DNA of 64,000 nucleotides, from assembly GCA_947629485.1 (NCBI GenBank), contig CANRDX010000001.1, positions 132,663 through 196,662 on the forward strand, written 5' to 3'. The translations under genes were made by a program, and so were the position numbers. The stretch comes from an uncultured Clostridia bacterium (GTDB lineage Bacteria > Bacillota > Clostridia > Christensenellales > Borkfalkiaceae). Positions 54,301 through 61,291 of this stretch are shown here, piece after piece (the first letter of the stretch is position 1; each line of letters begins with the position of its first letter). The notes under the pieces are model-generated. The model worked only from the letters and a program-made list of their open reading frames with translations. It was not told where the DNA came from and ran no database searches.

Positions 54301-54490
54301 GCCTACGGAGGAAACTACCGAGGAACCTGCGGAGGAAACTACCGAGGAACCTGCGGAAGAACCCGCCGAGGAACCTACCGAGGAACCCGCTGAGGAACCT
54401 GCGGAAGAGCCTGCCGAGGCAGAAGCGGATGACGACGAACTGTTAAAGGCTGCGGATGAAGTCTTTGAAGATCCCGACGACAACGCTTGA
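48380..54490 (+). CDS. Giant surface protein with MBG-like repeats and a large cytoplasmic tail
   Basis: 2036 residues. Signal peptide (1-36); helical region (about 60-620, LSTLRDALLD, LLGFLKTVDFEKWFHNFLD); then Ig-like and MBG/YDG-type repeats (about 640-1455) with recurring units such as TNAGEHTATATFTLKNGY and KNAGNYTATAPFALKDGF. A membrane span near 1611-1641 (WTLIAIIIVLLIVTVLLLVLLLL) is followed by about 395 cytoplasmic residues: a block of EEP repeats, a globular domain (about 1730-1898, SFTARIVQADDAVKEKYTEL...), and a second EEP/DEP block. No LPXTG. GGGAG precedes the ATG. The outer part likely contacts surfaces or polysaccharide; the inner domain's role is unknown. Confidence 0.82.
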   Translation: MKGFERFRKKLTLIVLLCIAFVLTLGGASALLVSVRAEEPAPETTTVKQVDGGWYTLTYDETERHLTISVDGSVSDFISVRPSDLRQLVSTLRDALLDIVIGQIFDLDGTAEDGPAGIALYALSPNDLPDLPDLPDLPGFGDFSNLNMDQIKDYLKKQLQDEDTIDEYLGGSYDLLIEFAVNAYVESKGEDASYQDVKDQLNETLKDVVTEVFEEKLPPDELQDLLGQVQDKTEQIVDTVEETGGAPALTAGRLLEILNSLTIDGIELYGDNGEGHSFFKKEGITAILRGLPTPSAIAAMSDAQLKTLLEYQNIEIGTTYGDVNFALTVGISANFDAVRRAASFVADHVEVITDGDLKIVNVRMPELVTRLLRKFANSSKISESRKGELFSLFGQTVSEIFDTKVTEENANSLLGFLKTVDFEKWFHNFLDAEFLAGYAQEFFDGEITNERIDNLLNRVIEEFKPSFGSYEKNYDRVESLLKKLPFISEANRAKAAKRLADYLEKIDWQALDAAYVRDIIDTKDINGKIYEEITRLNSHKEFFDKLLEYAEKAFNHVPEKIKGLTPLDLYVGGGRLSYTGTVGLETIVDYAQKILSRLGFDLSDYLDGILMNLDDTSVTFHAQLNVDFADVHKLTYVVNGEAVASGLLPAGTTLAPFSPVKDCEGHKILYWIDASGEKVETMPAAETEVYAVPEFTVTITESGEETEGINAVYAPETEYVLVPAVDGVSGASYTYAWCKDGEPYAGDVADDGSITLKYVKDSGVYSLLVTDAFSGYEVLVDDFTVNIAKQTVGVTFSHDEDDSFVVNGQEIEYGGAKIESVTVGGTPVEEYDSIVSVEETGTKAERRVGSYTHGYQIALADEENYVFAEGVEEEYSHEWTIAQLVIEADAELVWDGGYSAAEPYIYNGNKYTVSFDITFRSNGEGVDYDEAVAVTYTDCKGTNAQSYTAGAAFAIGEQLVALGYTADDIKVPDAVSENWEIKAATVTIDKAQLSIDYEEPFVFDNEEHTVTLQGLAGAVSLDNGQTYTDVEDLIDIAETGTAATHAGDYSAEFTFTIKGTNTNYTLGGGKDGTVTVSFAWAISKLEIGASAALAAQTGYTLDDYVYYDHDWSVTLNVTLTSQNSALTSEELETYIEWSTEGLTAKNAGNYTATAPFALKDGFDAQDFDLSLTAIEEKWTIEKLEITADASIAAHDDFVYDGTEKTVTLNVTLSSNLNSAIEADLSAFIEIAKQGLTATNAGEHTATATFTLKNGYTEDNIDISKLTAIEKTWNIAKQRVSAEGVTITMPGAPFVYDPAVDHYGEHQITGELDDRFTVTYWLEEDGNLKARVVTEAKNAGSYTVGLTYTLDPDNYDVRDLTEAHFEITPREIDVNALGLALDANEFPYTGTSHTVRLTGLPAYLEIVSSTGTEETEEGTHTATFVLGVVDAEKGNYTFKTEGGDPHNTVTFTWTIVSQPDEPSDLVYEAPDGSVKITGSYDDELYDPYVGKLTESERTALQERLDEFMRTTEDEELAGKKATLSAAAYEIHFNGEGTNDKAAITGSFRIRLRVPDELKDKTIAVIHFPDEGTPSNVTPFTETTVGGARYVEFTASEFSVYAIVEVTEDTDTANLWWLWTLIAIIIVLLIVTVLLLVLLLLKKNAEAAPAEETAEEPTEEPTEEPVEEPTEEPVEEPIEEPIEEPVEEPTEEPVEEPAEEPVEEPAEEPIEEPSPVVETEEAPSESRPAVVPVILGAGDNMQAMLNKSFTARIVQADDAVKEKYTELKNELLSYKGVKSRISWGYDSFNKGRNKLVKMQIKGKSLILYIALDPKTLDEKYHHKDVSDVGKYEAVPTKLKIKSNRSVKYAKELIAMLMQQLGIVRGKESNETFDLAYKTTEELIALDLIRVKKAVLPEFWAASPAGEEAAPAEDDEELVEDDEEPADEEPTEESVEEPVDEPVDEPVDEPVEEPTEETTEEPAEETTEEPAEEPVEEPTEETTEEPAEETTEEPAEEPAEEPTEEPAEEPAEEPAEAEADDDELLKAADEVFEDPDDNA
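53310..53520 (+). repeat. First EEP-repeat tract inside the surface-protein gene
   Basis: Tandem 12-base units of the type GAGGAACCTACCGAAGAGCC encode (T/V/I/A)EEP repeats, about 18 copies. In-frame and coding; not CRISPR. Confidence 0.9.
54100..54480 (+). repeat. Second EEP/DEP-repeat tract
   Basis: Units such as ACCGAGGAACCTGCGGAGGA encode TEEPAEE-type repeats, plus three VDEP copies. Longer identical blocks (VEEPTEETTEEPAEETTEEP) occur twice, so copy number may vary between strains. Confidence 0.9.
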
Positions 54491-54503
54491 TCGAACAATG
54501 AAA

Positions 54504-54531
54504 AAGACCGCCTTCGGGCGGTCTTTTCTTT
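54504..54531 (+). terminator. Intrinsic terminator after the giant surface protein
   Basis: Perfect 9-bp stem AAGACCGCC / GGCGGTCTT with TTCG loop, then TTCTTTT. Confidence 0.92.
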
Positions 54532-54613
54532 TCCATTATTAAGAAATAAGAGGGGAGAAGTGCGATTTTTTTGTGAAATCGGGGCGAAGCTTCCGCGTCC
54601 GCCCCTCGATCTC

Positions 54614-54642
54614 TTGACAATTCGCCGCTCCTTCGGTATAAT
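54614..54642 (+). promoter_or_regulatory. Promoter of the thiol-redox operon
   Basis: TTGACA and TATAAT with a 17-base spacer. The -10 box ends 9 bases before the ATG at 54652 and no Shine-Dalgarno intervenes. Confidence 0.85.
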
Positions 54643-54651
54643 GAAAACAGG

Positions 54652-55464
54652 ATGAAGTACAGCGACGCGAGAAAACTTCATATCGGCTACGGGATCTTTC
54701 TCGGCGTGCTTACCGCGCTTGTGGGGCTGTTGACGCTCCTCGGCGTGACGGACTTGTACGCCTCGGGGGAGACCTTCACCGCGCAGGCGGTGGGGGAGCG
54801 CATGCGCGCCCTCATCGTTCCCGCGTGCGTATGGTTCGTCGCCGCTTTGGGCGGGGTGATCCTCGCCTCCTTCACGCAGGAAGAGAGGCCTCTGCGCACC
54901 CCTTCCGATGCGTACACCCTCGTCTCCCGCCTTCGCCGCCGCATTCCCGCGGGGGAGGGCGAAGAGTTCGAGAAGGAGCAGAGAAACCTGCGCAGAGCGG
55001 ACTTTGTCCGCCTCGCCGTTCGGTGTATTTGCGCGCTGTTCTGCGCGCTCGCCGCGGTCATGTGCGCGGTGTATCTCTTCGACGCCTCTCACTTCCCCGC
55101 CGAAGATCTCAACGCCGAAGTGATCGCCATGCTGCGGAACGTTTTCCCGTGGGTGGGAGCGGCGCTCGCCGTCTGCGTGGGCGCCTCGGTATTTGAATCG
55201 CTGTACGCGCGCCGCACGCTCGCGAGCGTCAAGCGTCTTATCGTGCTCGGGAGGGGGCATGCCCAAAAGGAGCCTTGCGCCTTCATGCGCAGAAAGGAGC
55301 GCGTCGAAGCATTTCTCGGCGCGAAGTGGACGGTCTTTACGATCCGTATCGCGCTCATCGCGCTGGGCGTTCTCTTCATCGGCCTCGGCGTTGCCAACGG
55401 GGGCGCCGCCGACGTCCTTCACAAAGCCGTGAACATCTGCCTCGAATGTATCGGGGTGGGTTGA
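54652..55464 (+). CDS. Membrane protein with C-terminal CXXC module (CD1871A-like)
   Basis: 270 residues with about five membrane spans. The last 45 residues (IRIALIALGVLFIGLGVANG...KAVNICLECIG) strongly resemble the small 'CD1871A family CXXC motif-containing protein' of Clostridia, here fused to a larger membrane domain. The CLEC cysteines probably sit at the membrane surface and exchange disulfides. The next gene, 22 bases downstream, is a membrane ferredoxin-thioredoxin fusion, so the pair likely forms an electron relay to exported thiols. Family recognition is from memory; the relay is inference. Confidence 0.75.
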   Translation: MKYSDARKLHIGYGIFLGVLTALVGLLTLLGVTDLYASGETFTAQAVGERMRALIVPACVWFVAALGGVILASFTQEERPLRTPSDAYTLVSRLRRRIPAGEGEEFEKEQRNLRRADFVRLAVRCICALFCALAAVMCAVYLFDASHFPAEDLNAEVIAMLRNVFPWVGAALAVCVGASVFESLYARRTLASVKRLIVLGRGHAQKEPCAFMRRKERVEAFLGAKWTVFTIRIALIALGVLFIGLGVANGGAADVLHKAVNICLECIGVG

Positions 55465-55486
55465 AAATAGTTTGGGAGATCATACG

Positions 55487-57625
55487 ATGCAAACGCGGGA
55501 TATCATTCTTCTATCCGTGCTTTCCGCAATCATCTGCGCATTGATCGTTGCATGCGCGGTGATTTTCGCGTGCGTCGTAAGATCTACGCCCCGCGAAGAG
55601 AGGAGGAGCCTGCGCGATTGGTGGAAGCGTCATAAGCCCACCAAACGCCGCCTCATTCAGGTCTATGCCGCCCTTCTTACGAATGCCAATCTCGCGGGAT
55701 TTGCGCGCGGCGACATCTATAAGGGCGGGACGAAATATCTGTGCACGCCCGGGCTGAACTGCTATGCCTGCCCCGGTGCGACGGGGGCATGTCCGCTGGG
55801 GGCGTTGCAGAACGCGCTCGCGCAGTCTGGCACGCGCGCGCCCTATTATGTATTCGGGATCCTCATCTTGTTCGGCGCGTTGCTCGCGCGCTCTATCTGC
55901 GGGTTCCTCTGCCCCGTCGGTCTCGGGCAGGAACTTTTATATAAGATCAAGACGCCCAAGCTCCAAAAGAGCAGGATTACGCGCGTTCTTTCCTATTTCA
56001 AATATGTTTTGCTCGCCGTATTCGTCGTGAGCATTCCCCTTCTCTTCTCCCTCGAAGGGACGGCGGTCCCCGGATTCTGCAAATATATCTGCCCCGCGGG
56101 AACGTTGGGCGGCGGGATCGGGCTTCTCTTCCATCCCAATCAGGCGGAGACGTTCGCCACGGTGGGCGGGCTCTTCACATGGAAGTTCGCCGTGCTCGTC
56201 GTCGTGGTGGTCGCAAGCGTGTTCATCTACCGCTTCTTCTGCCGTTTTCTGTGTCCGCTCGGCGCGCTGTACGGCTTCTTCAACCGCATTGCGCTCTTGG
56301 GCGTGAAGCTGGATAAGAACAAGTGCACAGACTGCGGGCTTTGCCTTTCCCACTGCAAAATGGATATCAAGCGCGTGGGCGACCACGAGTGCATCCAGTG
56401 CGGCGAGTGCATCTCGGTCTGCCCCGCAAAGGCGATCTCGTGGAAGGGGAGCAAGCTCTTTCTGCACGTCAATGCCGTATCGCCCCTGCCCGCTCCCTCC
56501 GAGGAGAAGCCGCTCTCCGCGCTACTTTCGCGCGCCGAATGCGCGGAAACACTGCCTGCGGAAGCCGCGCCAGAACCCATTCCGTGCGCGCCTGCGCCCG
56601 AGACGGCTTGCGCCGTACCTGAGACGGCTTGCCCCGCGCCCGAGGCCGCCGCGCCGAAGAAGAGGGGTGCGCTCGCATTCTTCAAGGGACGTAAACGGAC
56701 CTTCTGGCTGGAATTTACCGCATGGACGCTCGCGCTTCTGCTGCTCGTCGGCGCGCTCGTGTACTATAATGCGATCTACACCCCGCAGGCGGCAGAGACG
56801 CCCGCCCGCGTCTATACCCTCACGGTGGATCGGCAGGACGATTCGGTAGATACCCTCTCCTTCGTCATCGAAAAGCAGGGTGCGGAAGAGCCGACCGCGG
56901 CGGCGCCCGTCTCGGGCAGGGGCACCGTGGGTTCCCCCTACGTCCTCTCCCGCCTCGAAGGGGAATATACAGTAGATGTGTCGCAGGGCGCGGTCTTTTA
57001 CAGTTTTTCCCTCGAAGAGACGGCGGCATATACCGTGCGCTCCAACGACGAAGCGCTCTTTCTCGAACTCTTCTACGAGCGGCAGGAAGAGACGATCACC
57101 GCCGTTCAGCTCATAGGTTCGGGCAGCGAAGATTTTACGCTCGAACTCGTCGGCTCCGACGTCGGCGCGATCATGCCCGACTTTACGCTCCTGCTCTATT
57201 CAAATAAGGGCGACTTCACCCTCTCGGCATACCGCGGCAAGATCGTGCTCATCAATTTCTGGGGCACTTGGTGCGGCCCCTGCGTCATGGAGGTCCCCGA
57301 TTTCCAGCGCATCAAACAGAAATACGGCGACGCGGTGGAAGTGCTCGCCGTTCACAGCGCCTATCAGCCCGACGACGTGCAGGAATACATCGATACCAAG
57401 ACGGACAGATACGACGAAGGGGTGCTCTGGAAGGACTACGGGATCCTCTTCGCGCAGGATCGCGGGAGCGGATATCTCGGCGAGATCTATTCCATGTGCG
57501 GCTTCACGGGGGGATACCCCGGCACGTTGATCGTGGACGCCGACGGCGTCGTCGCCTACCGCCGCGCGAACTCCGTGACCTTCGAAATGCTCGACGAAGA
57601 AGTACGAAAACTTCTCGCCGAATGA
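55487..57625 (+). CDS. Membrane polyferredoxin (NapH-like) fused to a TlpA-type thioredoxin
   Basis: 712 residues from ATG 55487 (GGGAG upstream). N-terminal half: several spans with NapH/NosR-like cysteine clusters (CTPGLNCYACPGATGACPLG, CGFLCPVGLGQE, CKYICPAGTLGG, CRFLCPLGALYG). Two 4Fe-4S ferredoxin motifs follow (CTDCGLCLSHC, CIQCGECISVCP). After a Pro/Ala linker and another span (LEFTAWTLALLLLVGALVYY) comes a beta-rich stretch and a thioredoxin-like domain with FWGTWCGPC near residue 600, predicted outside the cell. The layout suggests electrons pass from cytosolic ferredoxin through the membrane to an external thiol reductase. Operon with the CXXC protein. Confidence 0.85.
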   Translation: MQTRDIILLSVLSAIICALIVACAVIFACVVRSTPREERRSLRDWWKRHKPTKRRLIQVYAALLTNANLAGFARGDIYKGGTKYLCTPGLNCYACPGATGACPLGALQNALAQSGTRAPYYVFGILILFGALLARSICGFLCPVGLGQELLYKIKTPKLQKSRITRVLSYFKYVLLAVFVVSIPLLFSLEGTAVPGFCKYICPAGTLGGGIGLLFHPNQAETFATVGGLFTWKFAVLVVVVVASVFIYRFFCRFLCPLGALYGFFNRIALLGVKLDKNKCTDCGLCLSHCKMDIKRVGDHECIQCGECISVCPAKAISWKGSKLFLHVNAVSPLPAPSEEKPLSALLSRAECAETLPAEAAPEPIPCAPAPETACAVPETACPAPEAAAPKKRGALAFFKGRKRTFWLEFTAWTLALLLLVGALVYYNAIYTPQAAETPARVYTLTVDRQDDSVDTLSFVIEKQGAEEPTAAAPVSGRGTVGSPYVLSRLEGEYTVDVSQGAVFYSFSLEETAAYTVRSNDEALFLELFYERQEETITAVQLIGSGSEDFTLELVGSDVGAIMPDFTLLLYSNKGDFTLSAYRGKIVLINFWGTWCGPCVMEVPDFQRIKQKYGDAVEVLAVHSAYQPDDVQEYIDTKTDRYDEGVLWKDYGILFAQDRGSGYLGEIYSMCGFTGGYPGTLIVDADGVVAYRRANSVTFEMLDEEVRKLLAE

Positions 57626-57636
57626 CCGATTTTGAG

Positions 57637-57661
57637 AGCGCCCCGCACGGGCGCTTTTTTC
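57637..57661 (+). terminator. Intrinsic terminator of the thiol-redox operon
   Basis: AGCGCCC / GGGCGCT with loop CGCAC, then TTTTTT. Confidence 0.88.
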
Positions 57662-57700
57662 ATATTCGACAAAACGTCCGTAAAATCGCCCGAGGGTACC

Positions 57701-57722
57701 CATATGTGCATGAATACATATG
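57701..57722 (+). promoter_or_regulatory. Operator candidate for the ArsR regulator
   Basis: CATATGT-N8-ACATATG, a perfect inverted repeat just upstream of the regulator's ribosome binding site, with the ATATG-N10-CATAT spacing of ArsR/SmtB sites. Confidence 0.6.
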
Positions 57723-57746
57723 CTATGCTGTTGCGCGGAGGTCGAT

Positions 57747-58082
57747 ATGGATACATTGCTTTTGGATCGGCGCACGCAGGGGCTTATCGAGGGATACGTT
57801 CCCGAAGGGGAACTGCTCTTCTCGCTCGTGCGCTTTTTTTCCATTTTTGCGGACGGGACGCGCCTGAGGATCCTCTCCGCGCTCGCCATCTCCGAGATGT
57901 GCGTCACCGATATTTCGCGCGTGCTCGGGATCAATCAGACGACGGTCTCGCACCAGCTCCGATTCTTGAAGGACGCGGGCATGGTATGCACGGAGCGGCA
58001 CGGGAAGATCATTTTTTACTCGCTCTACAATGAGATCGTCAACGATATTCTCCTCAAAGGCGTGGAATTTTTAGGCTATTGA
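57747..58082 (+). CDS. ArsR/SmtB-family transcriptional regulator
   Basis: 111 residues from ATG 57747 (CGGAGG upstream). Winged helix-turn-helix: FADGTRLRILSALAISEMCV, TDISRVLGINQTTVSHQLRF, KDAGMVCTERHGKIIFYSL. One Cys lies in the helix where ArsR-type sensors have a CxC metal site (SEMCVTD), so a classical alpha-3 thiolate site is incomplete. The ligand may be a metal bound at another site or a redox signal. It follows the thiol-redox operon after a terminator. The palindrome upstream suggests autoregulation. Confidence 0.9.
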   Translation: MDTLLLDRRTQGLIEGYVPEGELLFSLVRFFSIFADGTRLRILSALAISEMCVTDISRVLGINQTTVSHQLRFLKDAGMVCTERHGKIIFYSLYNEIVNDILLKGVEFLGY

Positions 58083-58490
58083 GGATTCTTGCCCCCGCCT
58101 TCCTTGCCACCCCTCCGAGGGGTGGGTGTCACCTTCGGCGACTGATGAGGGGAAGACCTGCCCCCGTTTACGGGGGCGGGTGTCGAACGAAGTGAGACAG
58201 GTGGGGGTTTCTAATTACGTCATACTGCCCCGCGCGCTCTAAATCGTCATACTGCCCCGCCTGCACGTTCCATTTTGTCGAAGGGCGGCACGAGCCGTAG
58301 CGCGAAGTAGCGCAGTCGAAGTAACACCTTATTCCTGCTGTCCCTGAAAGGGAAAGTACCCGCGAAGCGGGGGAAAGGGTTATAACCCCTCTGTCTCGGC
58401 TACGCCTCGACATCTCCCCTTGCAGGGGCGACAAGCGCTCGCCCCGCAGCTCCCCTACAAGGGGAGCCAAGAAGCGTTTATTTTCTTCAT
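58083..58490. repeat. Repeat-filled gap between arsR and the five-module lipoprotein
   Basis: Contains two C/G hairpins (CCACCCCTCCGAGGGGTGG near 58103; GCCCCCGTTTACGGGGGC near 58161) and two CGTCATACTGCCCC ends near 58217 and 58237. A stretch of about 100 bases (58338-58435) is the reverse complement of 20313-20410. The remainder has GTCGAAG-type fragments. No gene is supported. Confidence 0.75.
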
Positions 58491-58494
58491 GCAA

Positions 58495-58531
58495 AAAGAG
58501 GCGTCCGCGCATGCGCGGACGCCCGATTTTT
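58495..58531 (-). terminator. Terminator of the five-module lipoprotein gene
   Basis: A perfect palindrome with arms GCGTCCGCGCA / TGCGCGGACGC (58501-58522). On the minus strand it is followed by CTCTTTTTG; an A/T-rich flank exists on both sides. Confidence 0.85.
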
Positions 58532-58576
58532 TCTTACGGCAGCCATGAAGTCATAGAATTGCCGTCTGCATATCGC

Positions 58577-61291
58577 TTACGATACCGTGGGAACTTCCAC
58601 TTCCGTTGTCCCGAACGCCGAATAATGGAACACAAACGTAACGCCGTTCATCAACGTGGTGCATTGGAAGGAGACGATCTCGCCCTTGCTCCCGAAGACG
58701 ACTTCGATGTCGGTGAATTCGTAGTCTGTATCTGAAAGCGTTTTCGTGCTCGAAGCGCAGGTATATTTGCCGTCCTGATAGGTGAATTCGCTGAAATCCT
58801 CCGTGAACAGCGCGGGAAGCCCTTGATAGAATGCGACCATTCCGACGGTATCTTCGGCGGATTGTTTCATCCAACTGCCGCCCATTTTCATGTACATATA
58901 ATAATGACCGTTCTCTTTCGCGAAGATCATGTTCATGCCGTCTTGGGTATAGTCGATCGCGTCGCCGTCGAATTTCGCAAGAATGCTGTTGACCGGGGCT
59001 GAGTCGCCCGTCGCTTCCACCGATACGGTAAAGTTGTTCGACCCGAATCCGTTCGCCCACTGCTGTGCGTTCGTCTCGCCGTTGCCCGTGCCGCCTTGCG
59101 ATCCGCCTTCGCCGCCCGTGCCGCCGCCTTCGCCGCCTGTGCCGACGTCTGAGAAATCCGCAGGAAGCTCGAAGTCCGTCTTGCCGTAGTCGTAGCACTT
59201 GAAAGTGTAGTGGTCGGTATCCTCGTCGTCCACGATACGGTCGCAGGCGATATAGGCGAGCTTGCCGTCCGCGAACTTGATTTGGATATTGACGTAGGTC
59301 ATTGTCCAGTCGGGGTCCGGTTCCATCGGAGCGTTCGACTCGATGCCCGCGCCGTGGTATTCATACGCTCCCGTATCCTTGTTATAGGTAAATTGGGAAT
59401 AGCATTCGCGGAATTCGGGGCAGATCAGCGTGTAGGCGATATAGAGATCCCACCTTTCTTTTTCAAGTTCGGAGCGGGTATATTCACCGTCGCCGGATTG
59501 GGAATACATATACATGTTCCCGTCTTCATACGTGACATAGTTTGCGTATTCTCCTTCGACATAGCCGGAGACATACTTATTTCCGCCCTCCGTCTTGCAT
59601 TTTCTGTAAGCGGTGTGCGAATCTTGCACGTCGACAACGGAATACCATTCGATGGTCGAATTATCGAAGGAGCTGTCGGAAAGCGCCGCCCTCCATTGAT
59701 CCTCCGTCACCGTGTCGGAGACGAGTTCGTCGAAGTCCGTATCCTTCGCAAGCACGACGGAGCCTGTGCCGCCACCGCCGCCCTGCTGGGTGTCGTCTAC
59801 GATATTCTCCGTGGGGACTTCCACTTCCGTTTTGCCGAAGGCAGAGAACTCATAGGAGGCGGTGATGCCATTGTTGGTCATCATGAATTTGATCGAGACA
59901 GGCTCATCCTCCACAAAGACTACTTCAATTTCTCTGATTTCGGCGGGGGCATCCATATAGATGATTTTAAGTCCGTCGCAGGTATATTTCCCGTCTGCGA
60001 AGGTGAAGAAAGAGAACTGTTGCGCAAGCTGGGCAAGATAAGAGAGATTTGTCTCGTATGTAAATTGTGCGCCGCTCGTCTCTTTCACTTTATGCCAACT
60101 GTCGTCGTCGGCATGGTAATCGTACTCTACGAAGCCCTCTCCCTCTTTCACGCCGACGAACCTCGTGCCGTCCGACGTGATTTGTTCGCACTCGTTGCCG
60201 TCCATCTTATAGGTCATAGTCATGGTTCCAATGCCGGGGAGAGTTACGGTATTGATGAGCGTGAAGTTATCGGCAGAGGAAAGCCCCACTTCCCACATTT
60301 TTTCGTTCGTCTCGGTGCCCGTGGCGTCGTCGCCCGAATGGGTGTTGTCGGTGTACGTTGCGGGGAACGCGATCTCCGTAGAGCCGACATGGTCCACGGT
60401 AATGCGCTCGTCGCCCTCTTCGTCGTAGCCGCCGACGAGGGTGCAGATGACGCGGACGATCTTCCCGCCGCTCACCGTGATCTCCACGTCTCTCAGCGTG
60501 AACGGATAAGAGAAGTATTCGACTTCGATCTCGGCGGTCGTGTAGACGCCTGCGTTGAAGGCGAGGGCGGCAAAGTTGCTTTCGATCGCCGCCGCCGCGA
60601 CCGTCACCATCGTGCTCGGGTCGAAGATGGCGCTATCATACCTGTCCTCCGTCGTGTCGTCTTTTGTCCACTCCGAAGAGTCGGCATACTTGTTGTACAC
60701 GACGTATTTGGAATTTTCGATATCCCAGATGCGCTCTCTTCCTTCCCATGTCTCATAGTACGTCGTACCGTCGAGTTTCATTGCGGCAACATATTCGCCC
60801 GTCGCAACTCTCACGCGGCTGAGGGTGTAGTTGCTCGTCGTGGAAAACACGGCGGCTTGCTCCTTCCATTCGTCCTCGTCCATCGGCGCATTGTCCGAGG
60901 GCTTGGGAACATCCGTCTTGGTGATGCCGTTTTTGTCGATCGTGATGATACGGTCGGGCGTTTCCTTAGAGGGCGTGCGCAGCTCGTATTCCACCTTGAC
61001 GATCTTGTCGTTCTCGATGGTGATGACGATGTTCTTGCAGGTGAAGCCGCCCGTCGCGGCGATCTCGGGCGCGGTGAACTTTCCGTCCGCATAGGTGAAA
61101 TCCCTGTAATGCGCCGCGAAGATCTGCAATTCTGCGGTGACGCCGCTCTCGGAGATGAATTCCTCCACCGTCGCGCCCCATTCCGTCTCGCCGATGCCGC
61201 CCTTTCCGTCGTCGCTTCCGCAGGCGGCGATCCCGACAGAGAAGAGCATCGCGCAGGCGAGTGCAAGACCCAACAAAGCCTTCTTTCTCAT
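58577..61291 (-). CDS. Lipoprotein with about five tandem beta-rich modules
   Basis: 904 residues from ATG 61291 (AAAGGAGG upstream). Lipobox VGIAAC. The mature protein is a chain of related modules of 130-200 residues. Each opens with a W-containing helix followed by an NFT/NYT strand (DEDEWKEQAAVFSTTSNYTL; NEKMWEVGLSSADNFTLIN; TEDQWRAALSDSSFDNSTI; NAQQWANGFGSNNFTVSV) and closes with F(T/S)YxDGKYTC then a K/T-T-x-V/E-P strand (FGKTEVEVP, FGTTEVEVP). Gly-rich linkers (GGEGGGTGGEGG) separate modules 4 and 5. No enzyme motif. Probably a surface binding protein; the family is unknown to me. Confidence 0.78.
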   Translation of the reverse strand: MRKKALLGLALACAMLFSVGIAACGSDDGKGGIGETEWGATVEEFISESGVTAELQIFAAHYRDFTYADGKFTAPEIAATGGFTCKNIVITIENDKIVKVEYELRTPSKETPDRIITIDKNGITKTDVPKPSDNAPMDEDEWKEQAAVFSTTSNYTLSRVRVATGEYVAAMKLDGTTYYETWEGRERIWDIENSKYVVYNKYADSSEWTKDDTTEDRYDSAIFDPSTMVTVAAAAIESNFAALAFNAGVYTTAEIEVEYFSYPFTLRDVEITVSGGKIVRVICTLVGGYDEEGDERITVDHVGSTEIAFPATYTDNTHSGDDATGTETNEKMWEVGLSSADNFTLINTVTLPGIGTMTMTYKMDGNECEQITSDGTRFVGVKEGEGFVEYDYHADDDSWHKVKETSGAQFTYETNLSYLAQLAQQFSFFTFADGKYTCDGLKIIYMDAPAEIREIEVVFVEDEPVSIKFMMTNNGITASYEFSAFGKTEVEVPTENIVDDTQQGGGGGTGSVVLAKDTDFDELVSDTVTEDQWRAALSDSSFDNSTIEWYSVVDVQDSHTAYRKCKTEGGNKYVSGYVEGEYANYVTYEDGNMYMYSQSGDGEYTRSELEKERWDLYIAYTLICPEFRECYSQFTYNKDTGAYEYHGAGIESNAPMEPDPDWTMTYVNIQIKFADGKLAYIACDRIVDDEDTDHYTFKCYDYGKTDFELPADFSDVGTGGEGGGTGGEGGSQGGTGNGETNAQQWANGFGSNNFTVSVEATGDSAPVNSILAKFDGDAIDYTQDGMNMIFAKENGHYYMYMKMGGSWMKQSAEDTVGMVAFYQGLPALFTEDFSEFTYQDGKYTCASSTKTLSDTDYEFTDIEVVFGSKGEIVSFQCTTLMNGVTFVFHYSAFGTTEVEVPTVS

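Noticed and set aside
53310-54480. Short direct repeats resembling a repeat array
   Set aside because: Units are 12-base coding repeats in frame within a gene, without unique spacers, and no cas genes are present, so this is not CRISPR.
53998-55422. Minus-strand ORF with SSVGSSAGSS repeats
   Set aside because: It is the antisense reading of the EEP-repeat tract, crosses a terminator and overlaps the next gene.
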